A stretch of 64,000 nt of DNA, from NCBI RefSeq assembly GCF_020085105.1, contig NC_058063.1:7097422-7161421 (forward strand). The letters are read 5' to 3'. The notes under the pieces are model-generated. The model was given only the letters and a program-made list of their open reading frames with translations. It made no database searches and was not told the DNA's origin. Below are positions 1 through 12,559 of the stretch, in pieces; position 1 is the stretch's first letter; each line of letters starts with the position of its first letter. A program made the translations under genes and the position numbers. Source of the stretch: Siniperca chuatsi (Eukaryota; Chordata; Actinopteri; Centrarchiformes; Sinipercidae).

Positions 1-983
1 CAGCTTCACAGTTCTCATGTAACCCCCCACCCTCCTCCTCACTGACCTCACGCTCCCTCGTTCACTGTAACTGAACCTCTACATCCACGTTCTAGTCCTT
101 CGTTCTGTTATTTGCAAGAAACGTTGTGAATTGCGATGTGAAACTAACAGCTAGTCGGGTACATGCAATCTTTATAAAAAGGGAGACAGCAGCGTGCCAT
201 TGCAAATGATTTCCACAAACACCTTTGCAAATGTGTTCAGTGTGACAGAAGAGAAGACGGCAACAAGAGCCCAACTTAGATCTGACACTAAAACGTCAAG
301 ACAGGAGCTTAAAAGTAGAAAATATGTATAAATAGTAATTACAAAGCTTTTAAAAAATATATTAAAATATTCATTGAAAAAAAAAATCCAAGAGAAGAGA
401 CTATTGTTTCAGTGAGGCATAGTGGAAAAATGTTAAGGGCTTGTGGGGTGAGGCCTCATTCGTTTCTGCCTTTTTGCAGTGGTATTGGAAATGGATGCTC
501 TGTCGCAACCTCACAGTCCTCCAATTTCCAGGTGCAATCAATAGTTTCTGGGTGTTCCACTCCACAATTCACTCTAAAGAGGTGATAGTAGGGGTCAAAC
601 TCACTGGAAACATACACACTACGTACAGATTGAAACTTGCAGCCTTAACTCACACACACAGAAGTACATCCTCACACAAAGTGCAAGAGAGTGCCAGTAG
701 AACAGCTATTGGAGCAGACCAAAGGCCTCATTGTGGTCAGTATGTGCTTCACCATGTCCATGTTTCACATCTACATTCCAAGGTGCAATCATCTCCTGTC
801 CATCCAAAGCCCAGCCGGGACTGTCCTTTCCTTTCAGCTTCCTCCTCTTATGTGAGGATGGCTGTATCTTTCTCTCTTTCCACACCGCTTCCAGCAGCCA
901 GCGTGCAGGTCAACAGTGTCAAGTTCCTCCTCTTGCCTTCAGAAACACAAATTAGCTTCACCTGGAGTAGGGAGATCAGCTGA
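1..983. other. 3' flank of epo
   Basis: Sequence downstream of the epo stop codon on the minus strand. It should hold the epo 3' UTR and 3' flanking DNA. I found no canonical AATAAA or ATTAAA on the minus strand, only a TATAAA-type variant near 172-178. ORFs on either strand here show no recognisable domain. A possible hypoxia/nuclear-receptor motif group lies at 43-90 (see findings). Confidence 0.5.
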
Positions 984-3551
984 TCAGCTGACGTCTTGCT
1001 GACAAGCCTGTGCATCCAAAAGAAGGTGGCGCACTTTGCCTCGCAGGAAGTTGACATAGACTTGAAGCACCTCTGTTGCAGAGGACACCCTCCATGTTCC
1101 CTCAACCCCAGCTGCACTTGCTGGTGCGGTATATTCCTGAAAGAGAATACAAAGAAACATGTGGCTCTTGTCTTGATTTGGCAAATCAGTCTTTTTTAGT
1201 GTTTTCTCCTCTTTTGACGAAATCTCAAAAGCCTGCCGTACAACGTGCTACATGCGTTGCTTATTCCTACAGGGGGGGACCCTGTAGGAATAAGCAAGGC
1301 CACAGAAATTTGCATCTGATTGACAAGTTTCATGTCATTTCCTTTGGCTTTTAAAGGTAAAACTTCAGACATCCACACAACCCCACAATAGGAATCTTCT
1401 CTTATCTTGGTAAGTAATAAAAAATACTCTTATGTTGATCATGTCTTGGTATTGACAAGAGTACAAGTGTCAGGCTTAGTAAGTGTTGCGTTTCGTATTA
1501 TTCAAAATGTGTCTCAGTTTTCATGTGTAAGAACCTTGTTAACTGTTCCCAGTTTAAAATGATTTTATTGTTATTTTTAATGTGCCAGTTTATTCATGTT
1601 GACGTTTTTTCATATTATTGTAAATAGGCTTTTTTCACACTATAAAAGGTGACAAAAGGCTCCCAGTAAACACAGCTGCTGCCCCGTTGTTTTTGAATTT
1701 GTACCTCTATTCCCGCTGTAACTCACCTGGATGTTGAGGCTACGCAGCACAGCATTGATGCTGATCAGGTTTCTGATGGAGTTATCTATGTGGCTGTGCA
1801 GTGCTGCGTTGGTGACTGAGGTCCGTAGCAAGCTGAGGGCCTGTTGTAAAAGCCATAAGCCAGACTGCACCTCATGGGCTTGCTCCAATGCCTTGCCAAA
1901 AAAAATAAAGAGGGCAAGAGTTGAAGAGTCTCATTATGGAAGCAATAAGGAACAGAGGAAGCAGGTAATCAGCCCTCCCATTAGAAATTAACTAGTTACA
2001 GGTCCCCCAAAAAACTTTGAGCTCAGAAAATGACATCCAGAAATATCAAAAACGTATGATTCTAAGAGGACGTTTATGAAAATGTTAAAAAGTTGCTCAC
2101 TAAAAGGCAGTCAATTTCTATGAACTTGTATTACTCTATAGCTAATGTAAATCTGTTATCAGCTGTTTTAACATTTAACTGTTTTCAGTGGTTACTTACA
2201 GTTTTCGTTTCCCAGACATCAAATTCGACTCTGGTTTGGGGAACTGTGACGGACTCTGACAGGCTACATCCTTCTCTACATGACTTCTAAGAAAACAAGA
2301 GAGTAATGATGTTAGTGTTTTGGGGTACTTTTATCTAATGGTCCATACACGTTCAGTGTGGAGATAATTCCAGGACCACAATATCTCTGCAGCAAGCTTC
2401 ACCTGCGCTTAGATCTGAGTGCATGCATACATTTTACTCTCACCATAGCGACTTCTGCGTCTTGTGCTTCCTTAATGAAATGGTTCAGGACTCTCAGGTC
2501 ACAGATTGGCCTCAGCGGGGACGGTAGGCCTGGCCGGGTCCACTCCAACACTATCAACAGCAAGGCGAGCAGTCCTGCCATCACAGATACACGAATACAG
2601 TCACTCAAAGGCTTCTGAGCAGCAAAACTGAATGAAAACAAGCTGATTTGTGCTGGCGAGTAGCAGGTAAGCAGCAGTTGCGAAACAAGATTTGGTACCC
2701 CTTTGAACTGTATGTATTAATGTGGACTAACTTTTGTCTAAGTCATGATAATAGACTGACACAATCTGACCTGAAGGAGCAAGACAGTTCATGTACTTTC
2801 TTCAATGTCTCTCAAGGTTCTGGTGTGAAATTTTGTCATCATTTTAACTTTTGTCTCATCTGTCCATAGAATGCTACTAACACTATGTAGCACCTGTCGG
2901 TCGAGCTTTAACAACTCTTCTTCAGAGACTCTTCTTCCAAACTATTTTAAAGAGTACAGTATCAATAGTAACAGTAGTGATAATCCCCATTAGTGGATTG
3001 TATTGGGCAGGACCCCTCTGACCAGCATGAGAGCAGTTGTTATCCTAAAGGTTCATGTACCTTTTCCAGCAGAAATCCAAGAATTTTCAAACGCTACACA
3101 AGCTTTTTCACACAATTGCAGTTTCTGAAGTTGTGGGACACAAAAAGGACACAAAGTTTACGGTTCAGACAGTAAAGTGGGACATGTGTAGGGAAATGTG
3201 GGGAGAAGCAGAACAGAGTCTAAGGAAAGGTTCTACTGCGCGTGCATTTTCAATTTCATCAATACACTACTTTCAAATTCATACAGTTATACACAGGCCA
3301 CAGATCTGAACCATGGGAGATTATGTGCCCTGGTAAAGGCCATGTCCGGGGGTTAAACCTGTTAGCCCTGTGACAGCCATGATTTAAGGACACATTCCTG
3401 CAGGGCTAAACCTGGTCATGACCAGCTCACCTTCAGAATTTAACATTACCATTATAAAAATGTGATTCATTTAAATTCCACCAACTTGTGAAAACTTTGG
3501 ATCTCTTTTAGTACAGTTTAAAGAAAAAAGAGAACAGCCATCAATCAAAAA

Positions 3552-3597
<46 letters not shown>

Positions 3598-6500
3598 TAT
3601 GCATTCATTTTCACAAGATAAAATATTTGACTGGGAACAATACAAATCAATCCACATTTTAAATATATGAAAACCTCAAGACCTGTAGAACAACTGTGCA
3701 TTTTGTAATACATCTACCCACCACCCTCATCTAGTGACGTCAGTCGAGATCTTTCAACATTATATATGTGAAAATACATCTGGTGACTCTTCCATGCATC
3801 TCACGTGTCACGTCAAGGGGGTATTTTTAAAGTCATTTGTCTACAAATACTTAATATCCACCATTGTTGTCCTATGACCTCTTCAGATCCAGAGTTTATC
3901 AGACAACAAAGTATGCATGAGAACAAACATTAATGTTGCAGATTATTGATATCCTATCCATTTTTGTTCACCCACTGTGAGGTCGGAGGTCTGTGTCTAT
4001 TATAAAACAATACCCTTCAAATTGCTAGGGATACTGTGCCTTGCTTGCATTTCTTACTGATTTTTAGGGCTGTATCATGTAAAATCAGCATGATTCAGCA
4101 TGATTAAGCAGTCTCTCATTCATTTTGTTTCAATCCTGCATGTGACACCTAAGAAACCATGTGATACCCTGGATTATGAACAGAAACCTGCAGATATGAA
4201 AATGCAGAAATGATTGTATCCTTAACCCTTATATAGAACAGGGCGGTTCCATAATTGGGCCATTAGTCAGCCTTATTCAGAAATGTTGATGTTACTTCTA
4301 ACCTTTTCTCTGAAGGAAACTTTCCAACATCCATTGAAAGCACACGCTCAACTCTAAGGGTATACTTGTGGCTCTACTGTTGTGGGTCATGTGGGCATCC
4401 AGCCTCGTTCCTCTGTGCCACATGCTGAATGCACTCTTTCACAGCAGCCTGGATGTGTGACGCAGAAGGATGATACAGATGATCCTCCCAGGACAGATCA
4501 GAAACAGGCTAGAATAAGTTCCAGGACTCGCAGACAACTAGCCCAAACTAAGCTGAACTGCAAAAAAGTTACACAACTATTGCATGTTTGCTACTGTACC
4601 ACTGAGGGATAATAAGAAAGAACGTCAACTATTATAATACCATTACTAGGTGTACATTAGCAGTGTTAAGAGGTCAATAGTATAATCAGCTTAACCTCCA
4701 TGCCCCCTTTTCTGCGATGCCAACATCATTGAGGAGACTGTCAATAACACACAGGATCAGTCTGTGTCTATAAAACGGCACATCTGACTCATACCACCCC
4801 CATGTTTCACAGAAACCTTCTGTAAACTCTGCACGTACATAGTGGTGGCGGTGCACAGTGTCCCACAACTTCACAAACTCCTAATTGCTCCACGCGCACT
4901 AGTAACAGTGTTGCAGCCACCATGCTCTCCTGAGCGAGCTCTTATAACCCCTGCAGATGTGCAATCCAGTAAATATGAACACATACACCAAGACAACGGT
5001 GTTGCCAGGTGTGTGACATTCACTAGTACTTATGGAAGTGAATTTTCATTAGTTACTCATAAGGAATATAAGACGTAAGCATGGCAGGAAATGAATACTG
5101 AATGGAATTAATTACAAAGCATTTGACACAGGGAATAAATCCCACTACACTGGGCCTGTTTTCATCCTGTTGGCTGTTAAGTGGCTGCTCCACTTTACCT
5201 AGACACTGGTAAATGTACTAGTAGACTTTTGTAAAGTTGTCCACTTCAGAGTAAATCACAAACTTTAAATCTTTGTGCATGTGGTCTTTTCAGACCTTCT
5301 GTGATACTTTAAGTTTATACATGCCCTGGGGTTCTTTCTACATCATCGTTAAAGAGCAAAACTTCTGATCAACAATGCGTTCCCTTATGAACTCTGCACA
5401 CTTAAATCATCTTTAACATATACCAATTCATATAGCAGTTTCAGAGGCAAAGTGATGTCTGCACAGACAAACTAATGGCCCCCTTTCCACACACTCTGAC
5501 ATTTCCAAGACGCGGCCCCTTGGTTAAACAAGTGTGTGACTCAGCTTGAGGATTATCAGTGACCCTTTCACCTCCACCATTGCCTACGTGAGAATACCGC
5601 AATCTAAACTGTGTATACACACTCACACACTCTCTTTCTACATTCTCACCACGTGGGTGGTATTTGCAGTCCAGGACTGTGCCCAAACTAAAAGTTAACA
5701 GCTTTGTCTGCCAACATCAGCTGCCAAAACCATGTTGCTATTTTAAATTGGAAGCAGTAGTCCACGAGTGGCAGTGCTTTGGATAATGGCAAGTGTCACT
5801 CCAGGTATGTGACAGAGGGTTTGGAAAGGTGGCCGGATGCTCACGTGAGATGATGCCTTTGACATGTGCTATTTTAACTAACCATGTCAAGCAGGTGAAC
5901 AGAAAGAGCTGCAGCTGTTTAAACCAACTAGTCGGCGTGACACTAATGGTTAAATGGCACAGAGGGCTGATAAGGAGATGCTATTTAAAGCACACTTCAG
6001 TGATGGGACGATTGCTTTTGAATGCTTTGCGATCGCCTTTCTATTTTGAACGGGTCTTCCCCATGACAACGTGCAGAGTTGTAAATAAGTAGCTATCAGA
6101 TGACACAGGTGTGACATAATTTCCTGTTCGGCTTCGCTGGAATCCCTTATAGCAGTCAGCCTTTGATAACCTTTTGCTCTTTTCTGCTGACATAAGTATT
6201 TGACGGCTGAGCCAAAAAATGCAGATTCAGCTTTCACATTCACTACCCTTAACTTTCCAGTCTGCTGTGTCATGTTAGATAAGAATGACTGAAGACGTAT
6301 TTTCCCAGTGAACAAGGCAGAAAAACAAACTGGTCATCAATATTCGGCGACTTCTCAGGAGACCATTTTATCTGCAGTCACAGGAAATAAAACATCTTGA
6401 GCATGAGTGGGAATCAAACCCGCAACTCCAACAGATTTAGTGCCTTGCTGAACTCATCAAGGTTCAGGACCAACATGATGCCTTCATCGGCAGCTTCAAA

Positions 6501-7488
6501 AGGATTGTAGCCTATTTTTGAGACTGAATAGTGTCTATACCCCCCACTGTTAGGTTTGTCCGTCCATCACCTGACAGTAATTTGGCTTCATTTAGAGGTG
6601 AATTTTTACTAGTTTAAAGGATTAATGGCTCTTGAGAGGATTATAGTTTTGCAGCATAGCCTAATGTACAGCAACCTTCTAGGAAGTGGCATTACACAAT
6701 CTTGTTCCATGAACTGTGGTTAATAAATACAATTCTGAAGCATGCAGAAATAGGTCTTAGAACATTGGATGTGGAGTTTGGCCCAAATCAGAGGACAACT
6801 TTTAGGAAAACAGGCATAACTATTCAAAGAAAGCCAGACCTCCAGAGATGCCTTAAATTATCTCATGATGAGTATTCACCCAAACACATAAAGAGCATGT
6901 GTGTACTGAATAGCTGCAAGCTACATCCATACATCATCAAAGTGACACACGTGGTCTAAAATACTGAGCATATAGACTGATGCAGCACACAGGAACGCAC
7001 TAGACTAGATAATATTAGAAGCGCTCTTACCTCTACCCGTTTTCTGCAACATTCGCAAACAGGTGCCGCATCTTTTAATAACATCGTGAAAGAATTAAAT
7101 ATATGCACAAGCTAAGGCACCAGTCAAATCCAATAAGCCCAACATACAACCAAGTGCGCTGGTCCCAGCGCTAGTCCGACCGACATGTGGGTCCGTGTCA
7201 AAAAAAAAAAAGCTCTGTGCTGCTGGCGAGAGCAGTCACCTACCAGACTTTGCATCACTGCTGTGCTTTGGCAAAACCTTTTATTTACCTCCCCTAAAGA
7301 TATAGCGATAACGTGATAGCCCTCAACGACGAGGACGCGCCTTTTTACGCACCGCGGTGAGCGATTAAACAGCAACGCATGCATGCAGTCCCCCTTTGCG
7401 TAAAGCGTGAAAATAGACTAACTACTAAAGCCAGTGTACAGAGGAAAAAATCATGAAGGCATGTCCATAACTCACTGGGAAACTCCAT
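984..7488 (-). CDS. epo: erythropoietin (fish epo), five coding exons
   Basis: Secreted four-helix-bundle cytokine that acts through the erythropoietin receptor to drive red-cell production. Coding exons on the minus strand: 7488-7476 (ATG plus MEFP and one base), 2574-2444, 2286-2200, 1891-1727 and 1136-984 (TGA). All junctions are GT-AG and in phase, giving 182 aa. Seen in the protein: a hydrophobic signal peptide (about residues 1-22); the mature N-terminus SPLRPICDLRVL; Cys29, Cys51, Cys55 and Cys177 in the usual EPO spacing; helix segments LEQAHEVQSGLWLL and HIDNSIRNLISINAVLRSL; and a C-terminal VNFLRGK block typical of EPO. Fish EPO family members are about 180-190 aa, so the length fits. 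Oddities: coding exon 1 is only 13 nt, intron 1 is about 4.9 kb, and there is no N-X-S/T sequon anywhere. Linkage with gigyf1 and ufsp1 matches human 7q22. Identity is very secure; the first exon is slightly less so but fits exactly. Confidence 0.95.
1257..1297. repeat. perfect 18-bp inverted repeat in epo intron 4
   Basis: TTGCTTATTCCTACAGGG at 1257-1274 is followed by a 5-base loop (1275-1279) and its exact reverse complement at 1280-1297. It lies inside the last epo intron (1137-1726). A transcript of either strand would fold into a long hairpin. Confidence 0.85.
3554..3592. repeat. (AT)n microsatellite
   Basis: About 19 uninterrupted AT units followed by a short ACAC tract, within epo intron 1. 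Probably length-polymorphic. Confidence 0.95.
3735..3742. promoter_or_regulatory. candidate CREB/ATF site (TGACGTCA)
   Basis: A perfect palindromic cAMP-response octamer inside epo intron 1. The match is exact, but an 8-mer can occur by chance and nothing else in the sequence shows activity. Confidence 0.3.
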
Positions 7489-8377
7489 AGCGGTATCCGC
7501 ATAGCCCCTCACAGGGTCCTCGCGGTTTGGCCCATAGGTCCGTCTATTGCCCATTAATTGGAAACGAAGCTCTTTTGTGGATCTCCTGCACTTATCCGGT
7601 AGGTGTTTCTAAAAACTGATCCTGTTTGATTTTTTATTGATGACTTTGAAAATAAAGTCGCATTGTTTCTATGATGACAATCTAAACTACCTCCTCCCTT
7701 AAGGCAAAAATGTTTTCTTTCATTGTCATCCAAATAATAGGCTATCCCTGTTTATAAAACATTTGTCCTAAAAAGTAAATAATGTCTCAAAAAAAAAAAA
7801 AAAAAAGAGCCGTGCGGAGACTTCCCATCTATTGTTGGTCATCCATTGATGATTTTCAGAAACGGTCATTAGTATATTTTTTAGAACCGATAGTGTAAAT
7901 ATTGCTAATAAATATCAAATCAGCAATTTAGTCATGACTGTCAAAATCATTCCGTTTTTAATATAGGACTATCACTGGCATCATTTGCCAGGGCGCATTC
8001 AGTGACCAGTGGCCAAATGGACACAGAAATCAAGGTTTGACATAAATCCACGTTATTCTGGAATTTTTCTACAATCTGAAATTTGACTGAGATTAACAAT
8101 GTATGCAGATCAGTAAGCATGTATAGCCTATGTTAGTTGTAGCACTGTGCGCATCCTTCTGAGACGCCACCTTGCCAGTCCAGTCAGTAGACAATACAGT
8201 TCATGACGCACAGGTAGGACTTTAAACAACCCCCTTTCCCACAGTAACGCACATCCTCGAATGTTTACAGCTTGTGATCACCCAAAACTTCCACCTGAAT
8301 GTCTTCACTCCAGGCGGTCACGCGTCTCAAGGTCGTCGGAAAATTACTTTTTCGGGGCAAGATAAATTAGTTGACAG

Positions 8378-8426
8378 CACGTGATGTGACTGTGTGTTGT
8401 GATTAAAGGAAAAGCACGCTGACGTG
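8378..8426. promoter_or_regulatory. cluster of hypoxia-response-type cores upstream of epo
   Basis: CACGTG at 8378-8383, CACGC (GCGTG on the minus strand) at 8415-8419 and ACGTG at 8422-8426 lie within 49 bp, about 0.9 kb upstream of the epo ATG. A CTGTG, the reverse of the HIF-ancillary CACAG, sits at 8390-8394 close to the first core. The motifs are seen directly; a role in epo induction is inference. CACGTG is also a general E-box. Confidence 0.3.
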
Positions 8427-9139
8427 TTGATAAGACGGATGAGAGAATGGGCAATCAGGGATTGTCAGAGGGAGACAGACAGGAGAGCATGGAGAAAGAG
8501 GAGTCAACACTCAGACAGAGAACAATGGGGGACTCGAAGGGCTTCAAACCAAATAATTCCTACAGGCATCATCCGACCACTGTGGCCAACAAAGTTGTTA
8601 ATAGCAGTTTTGAATGCTGATAGTTGTAGCAGAGATAAGACGATGTAAGTCACAGAGAAGGGCACAAAGTAAGTGTTTAGGGACAATGATGCACCATTTC
8701 ATTTTTTTTTGGGAGACCCCTTGTATCTGGTATGTTCTGATTATTTTACTGGGTTTTCATTTCAATTTAAATTGTCCCCACACTTTAGTACACATCAGTT
8801 AATGAGAGACGATTAGACTGAACCCTCCTGCAAATTCTGGTGCATTGTCATTCATGAAGAGCTTAGTGTTTTTTTCTTACTTTCTGTTCATTTTCTAGTA
8901 TTATTATCATTAGTGTTGTGAGCTGTAAAAGAAAAGCAGGTTAAACGTGAACTTATATATACGTTATATGTGCTCAGTGATATGTTGACTTTACAGACAA
9001 ATTAAAAGGAAAAACCTGAATAAGGGATTGGACAAACAAATAGAACGCTGATGCATTTAAGCAGGACGTGAGGGCTCACTGAATGATGTGATGAGTATGA
9101 AAATGATGTGTTTCATATGCTATGACTTTTGCAGTTGCT

Positions 9140-9350
9140 CTATCTCAGCCCAGTTGAACACCTGTGGAGCAACATGTTAATGCTCTCCACCACCATCATC
9201 GAAACATCAAATGAGGGAATATCTTTTGAAGAATGGTGATCGTCCCTCCAGTAGAGTTCAGAGGCTTGGACAATCTATAACAAGGAGCCCTGAAACTGTT
9301 CTGGAGGCTCGTGGTGGCCACTTTATATTGGTTTTTACTTCTATCTGTCA
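9140..9350 (+). mobile_element. degenerate Tc1/mariner-like transposase relic
   Basis: The plus strand reads like the C-terminal coding end of a fish Tc1-type transposase plus its 3' tail. A decayed 'pro-VEHLW' region near 9150 is followed by the usual tail (near 9240-9320: a run resembling EEW, then GTTCTGGAGGCTCGTGGTGG and CACTTTATATTGG). Stops and frameshifts interrupt it, and I could not define terminal inverted repeats. Assigned from memory of the family's typical 3' sequence; an old, inactive fragment. Confidence 0.55.
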
Positions 9351-11018
9351 CCTTTCTTTATATTTCTAATATTGAAGATGAATGTGCTTCCTCTGTACTT
9401 GCTGGGGCCTCCTTGGTGTATTTCTTCTGTACCTGTGGTTAGAGGCAGTATGAGCAATTACACTGCATCAAGTTTGTCAAAAGAAAAATATACTAGTAGA
9501 TACAGATTCACTGACTTCACTATTTTCCAGTCAGTATTTCCTGCTGCGTTGAACACCAGCTGTGGAACTTGAAACAAGTGTAGATAAAGGCAAACACTTT
9601 AACAAAGTACTCTTGTCAAATGTACTCAATGTGTGAGAAGTTCTGTTAATTGAGTTATGCACACTCTGATAGCTCTGGTTCTAACCGAATCATTGAAACA
9701 GAACTGCATAACAGAAAAGAGAGTAGAACAGCAAAAAAACGTGAGAGAACAGGAGTTAGACAAGAGCCAGACTGATGCTGCTAAACAAAGAACAGAAAAG
9801 AAGGCATGCCAGATTAGTGCCGATGATGCTGAATATGATGATGTTCTCTTGTGATCAAGACATCTCAGAATAAGCTGTAATAGAAACTACAAATGGGCTG
9901 TTGATTGTGCAATAAAGCAATCAAAGTGATTTAAAAAAACAACAAAAAAAAACAATGGTTACTGGTAACAACAGTCATAACTGCAAAGTGTGTGTTTTCA
10001 AATCAGATTTTCAGACAGACTTTTGTATGATGGATAAAAATCCGATTTTCACTTTCCAGGTCCTGCACATCAGTGGGGTTATTATGGAGATGTTGTGAGC
10101 ATGTCCTGATCATCATCATCTAGAAGACATCACTGCCTTTTATAGAAAAATATGTCAAGAGAACTGCAGTATAGCCTGAAATAAACCTGTAATTCTAAGA
10201 TTACAAATGTTATAAACAATGCTGTTTGGCTGACTCTTATCCAAAATAAAATTGAAACAAATTCAGCTTTAGTTAACAAGGTTACGTTGCAAGAATACAA
10301 TGCAATTTACAATTAATTACAATTAATTCAAATACCGTAAGTCTCCAACCCCTCTTGTGAAATCCTACAAAAAGAAATTTCAAAGAACTTGATATGACAA
10401 TATAACACTGACCCCAAACCAGTTACATGGAGTAGCAATGACTTATCTGTGCCATCATCAAACACAGTATCTGCTACAGGAAGATGCAGGCTATTTCAAG
10501 TCATCTGTCCATGTACAGTGTGAGCGTTGGGAGTTCATCCATGGTAGCATTCTAAGAATAGTTTTCTCTCAATATGGCTTCCTTGTGAAACAATATGAAA
10601 CAAACAGGCCTAAGACAAACATTAAGAGCCAGGATGGCATTACTGACTCATTGAACAATATTGGATTTTATTACACTTATAGATGTGGTTAGACATCTTA
10701 ATTTTATAAAATGTTGTGTAATATATTGTAAATTATAAGTATCCAATTAGGACTATTCATCAGTTATGTGCAGATGTGTTAAAAGATGTCATGCAGCAAT
10801 TCTATTCTCTGCATGTGTTTATCTCCCATGTCCTCACCCTGACCCCTGACAGCCCCTTTGGAGCCAGAGTAAAGGAGATACCTTGAAATTTCCTGGAAGT
10901 CCCCTCTGTGTGTCATAGAGGACGGGGTGTCTTCCAGGGGCTACAGGAGGCTTTTCCATCAGACAGGAAGTAAAAGTATGTTTACATATGCATTATCAGG
11001 AGCCAACATGCAATGTCA

Positions 11019-11058
11019 AGTCACACAAATACTTGGAGAGTCACACAAATACTTGGAA
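11019..11058. repeat. 20-bp tandem duplication
   Basis: Two adjacent copies of AGTCACACAAATACTTGGAG/A that differ only at the last base. Confidence 0.9.
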
Positions 11059-12559
11059 AGTCTGATAAAAGTTACCAAGTGTACACGTTTGCATGTTTAC
11101 TATTTCATGAGCCTATGTAAGGTGCGTGTACGGCACGCATACACGCGTGGGTACACAAGTGCACACACAAAATTACTGAAAATATTTGAATTGCAAAAAG
11201 AAATGATTAACAACATTAATTTATTTATTTATTTATTAAATAATCTGTGTGATTATTTACACTAGTACATTACTTTGTAACCAAGAGGGAAAAAAAAACA
11301 AAAAAAAAACGAACAACATTTCTGGATTTTTACCTTCTGTCCGTTCTCAAAATTATGATGCCAATGCCAAAAATGTGACGCGCTAAATGGAGGACTAATA
11401 TGCATTTAATATAAATTGACTGCAATGTTTTTCAGGTATTTAAATATTCTACTCATAAGTATGGGTCATTTTCTAGGCACTCTTTTCTAAGTTTCCATAT
11501 TTATATCTATACTCCTGTTATGAGTCAGCTTTAATGCTACACGGTCACCGCGGTGCTAAACTGAAGACAATGTTGACAGATTGTTGCACTGTTTGCTCAA
11601 AGGGCTGTTTGCTTTTGTCTGAGCCAACATGAGAGAGAGAGGAGAGGGAGACAAGGTACGTGCTGCGAGCCATGCTTCGTGACCAGGGCAGGGGATTAGG
11701 GTGGGAGGTGAGGGATGTGTGGGGAATGCGGGGGCAGGGGAGTCCAGTCACAGTGACTCCTTGGTTGGAATGGGACACAGTTACTGAATTTAGGATCATT
11801 TAAAAAAGGGGGTGATGTGAAGTTGGGGATGGACCCAAATGCTCTTTCCCTGTGCCTCAATAACACTTAATAAACAAAGATGACCAGGGGTGATGCAAAC
11901 AACCTAAAAAGTGCACAGTGGTTACGTTGGAGTGTGTATTTGTGTGTGTGTTTTGCTTTCTCATCCAGGTTTTGGGCTGGCAGCCAGCTAGGTCTACTCC
12001 TCTGGCGCGACACAAGACAGGAAGCTGACATAAAAGAATGGGGGGACTGACTGTGAGGGACACAGGAGCCAAGACAGGAGCCAAGACAGTAGACACTGAC
12101 GAGGTCGGAAGTTATTGTTTCAGCTTACAGGCATCCACGGTGACAAAAATCTTATCACTCTATTGAACTTATTGTGATCCCATGGTGATGGCCACAAGTG
12201 TGGAGAGCATTCCTGGAGAGGAACCTAATTGCTTGAGTTTCTCCCTGCCCAAAGGCTGTCATTTGGAGTAAAACATTTAACCCCCTAAATACTCCAGTGG
12301 AGCTAATTGCTGGCCAACACAACACTGTGGTTGCAAAAAAAGACAACAGGCGTGTAACTGTTTAGACCGCTCCTTTTGCAACTATTCCTGAAGAATATAA
12401 AGAGATGTGTTTCAGCTTCCCTGGCTAAAATTGGGTTAACAAGACTAAGGGTCTGTCCCAATACCCACACTTGCCATCTTGAGCACTGAAGTGTGCGTTC
12501 ACGTGCCTCTACAGCCATGCTAGCGGCTCTGGGAGGCTGTATTTGGCACAGCTTTGAGC

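Larger units (their letters stand above)
2575..7475 (-). other. epo intron 1
   Basis: Large first intron between the 13-nt coding exon (donor A|GTGAG at 7476/7475) and exon 2 (acceptor ending at 2575). It carries an AT microsatellite at 3554-3592 and a perfect CRE octamer TGACGTCA at 3735-3742. No embedded gene is convincing: the ORFs here are short and without recognisable domains. Confidence 0.75.

Noticed and set aside
441-983. 180-codon plus-strand ORF
   Set aside because: Begins at a non-ATG codon, lies antisense to the epo 3' region, and has low-complexity, unrecognisable sequence. The epo gene explains the locus.
2399-2641. Epo starting at an ATG beside exon 2 (near 2581)
   Set aside because: The bases around it are an intron acceptor (GATGGCAG|GA), and an exact MEFP exon with a good donor exists at 7488-7476.
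10438-10692. 84-codon ORF
   Set aside because: No domain, AT-rich surroundings, no neighbouring exons in phase.
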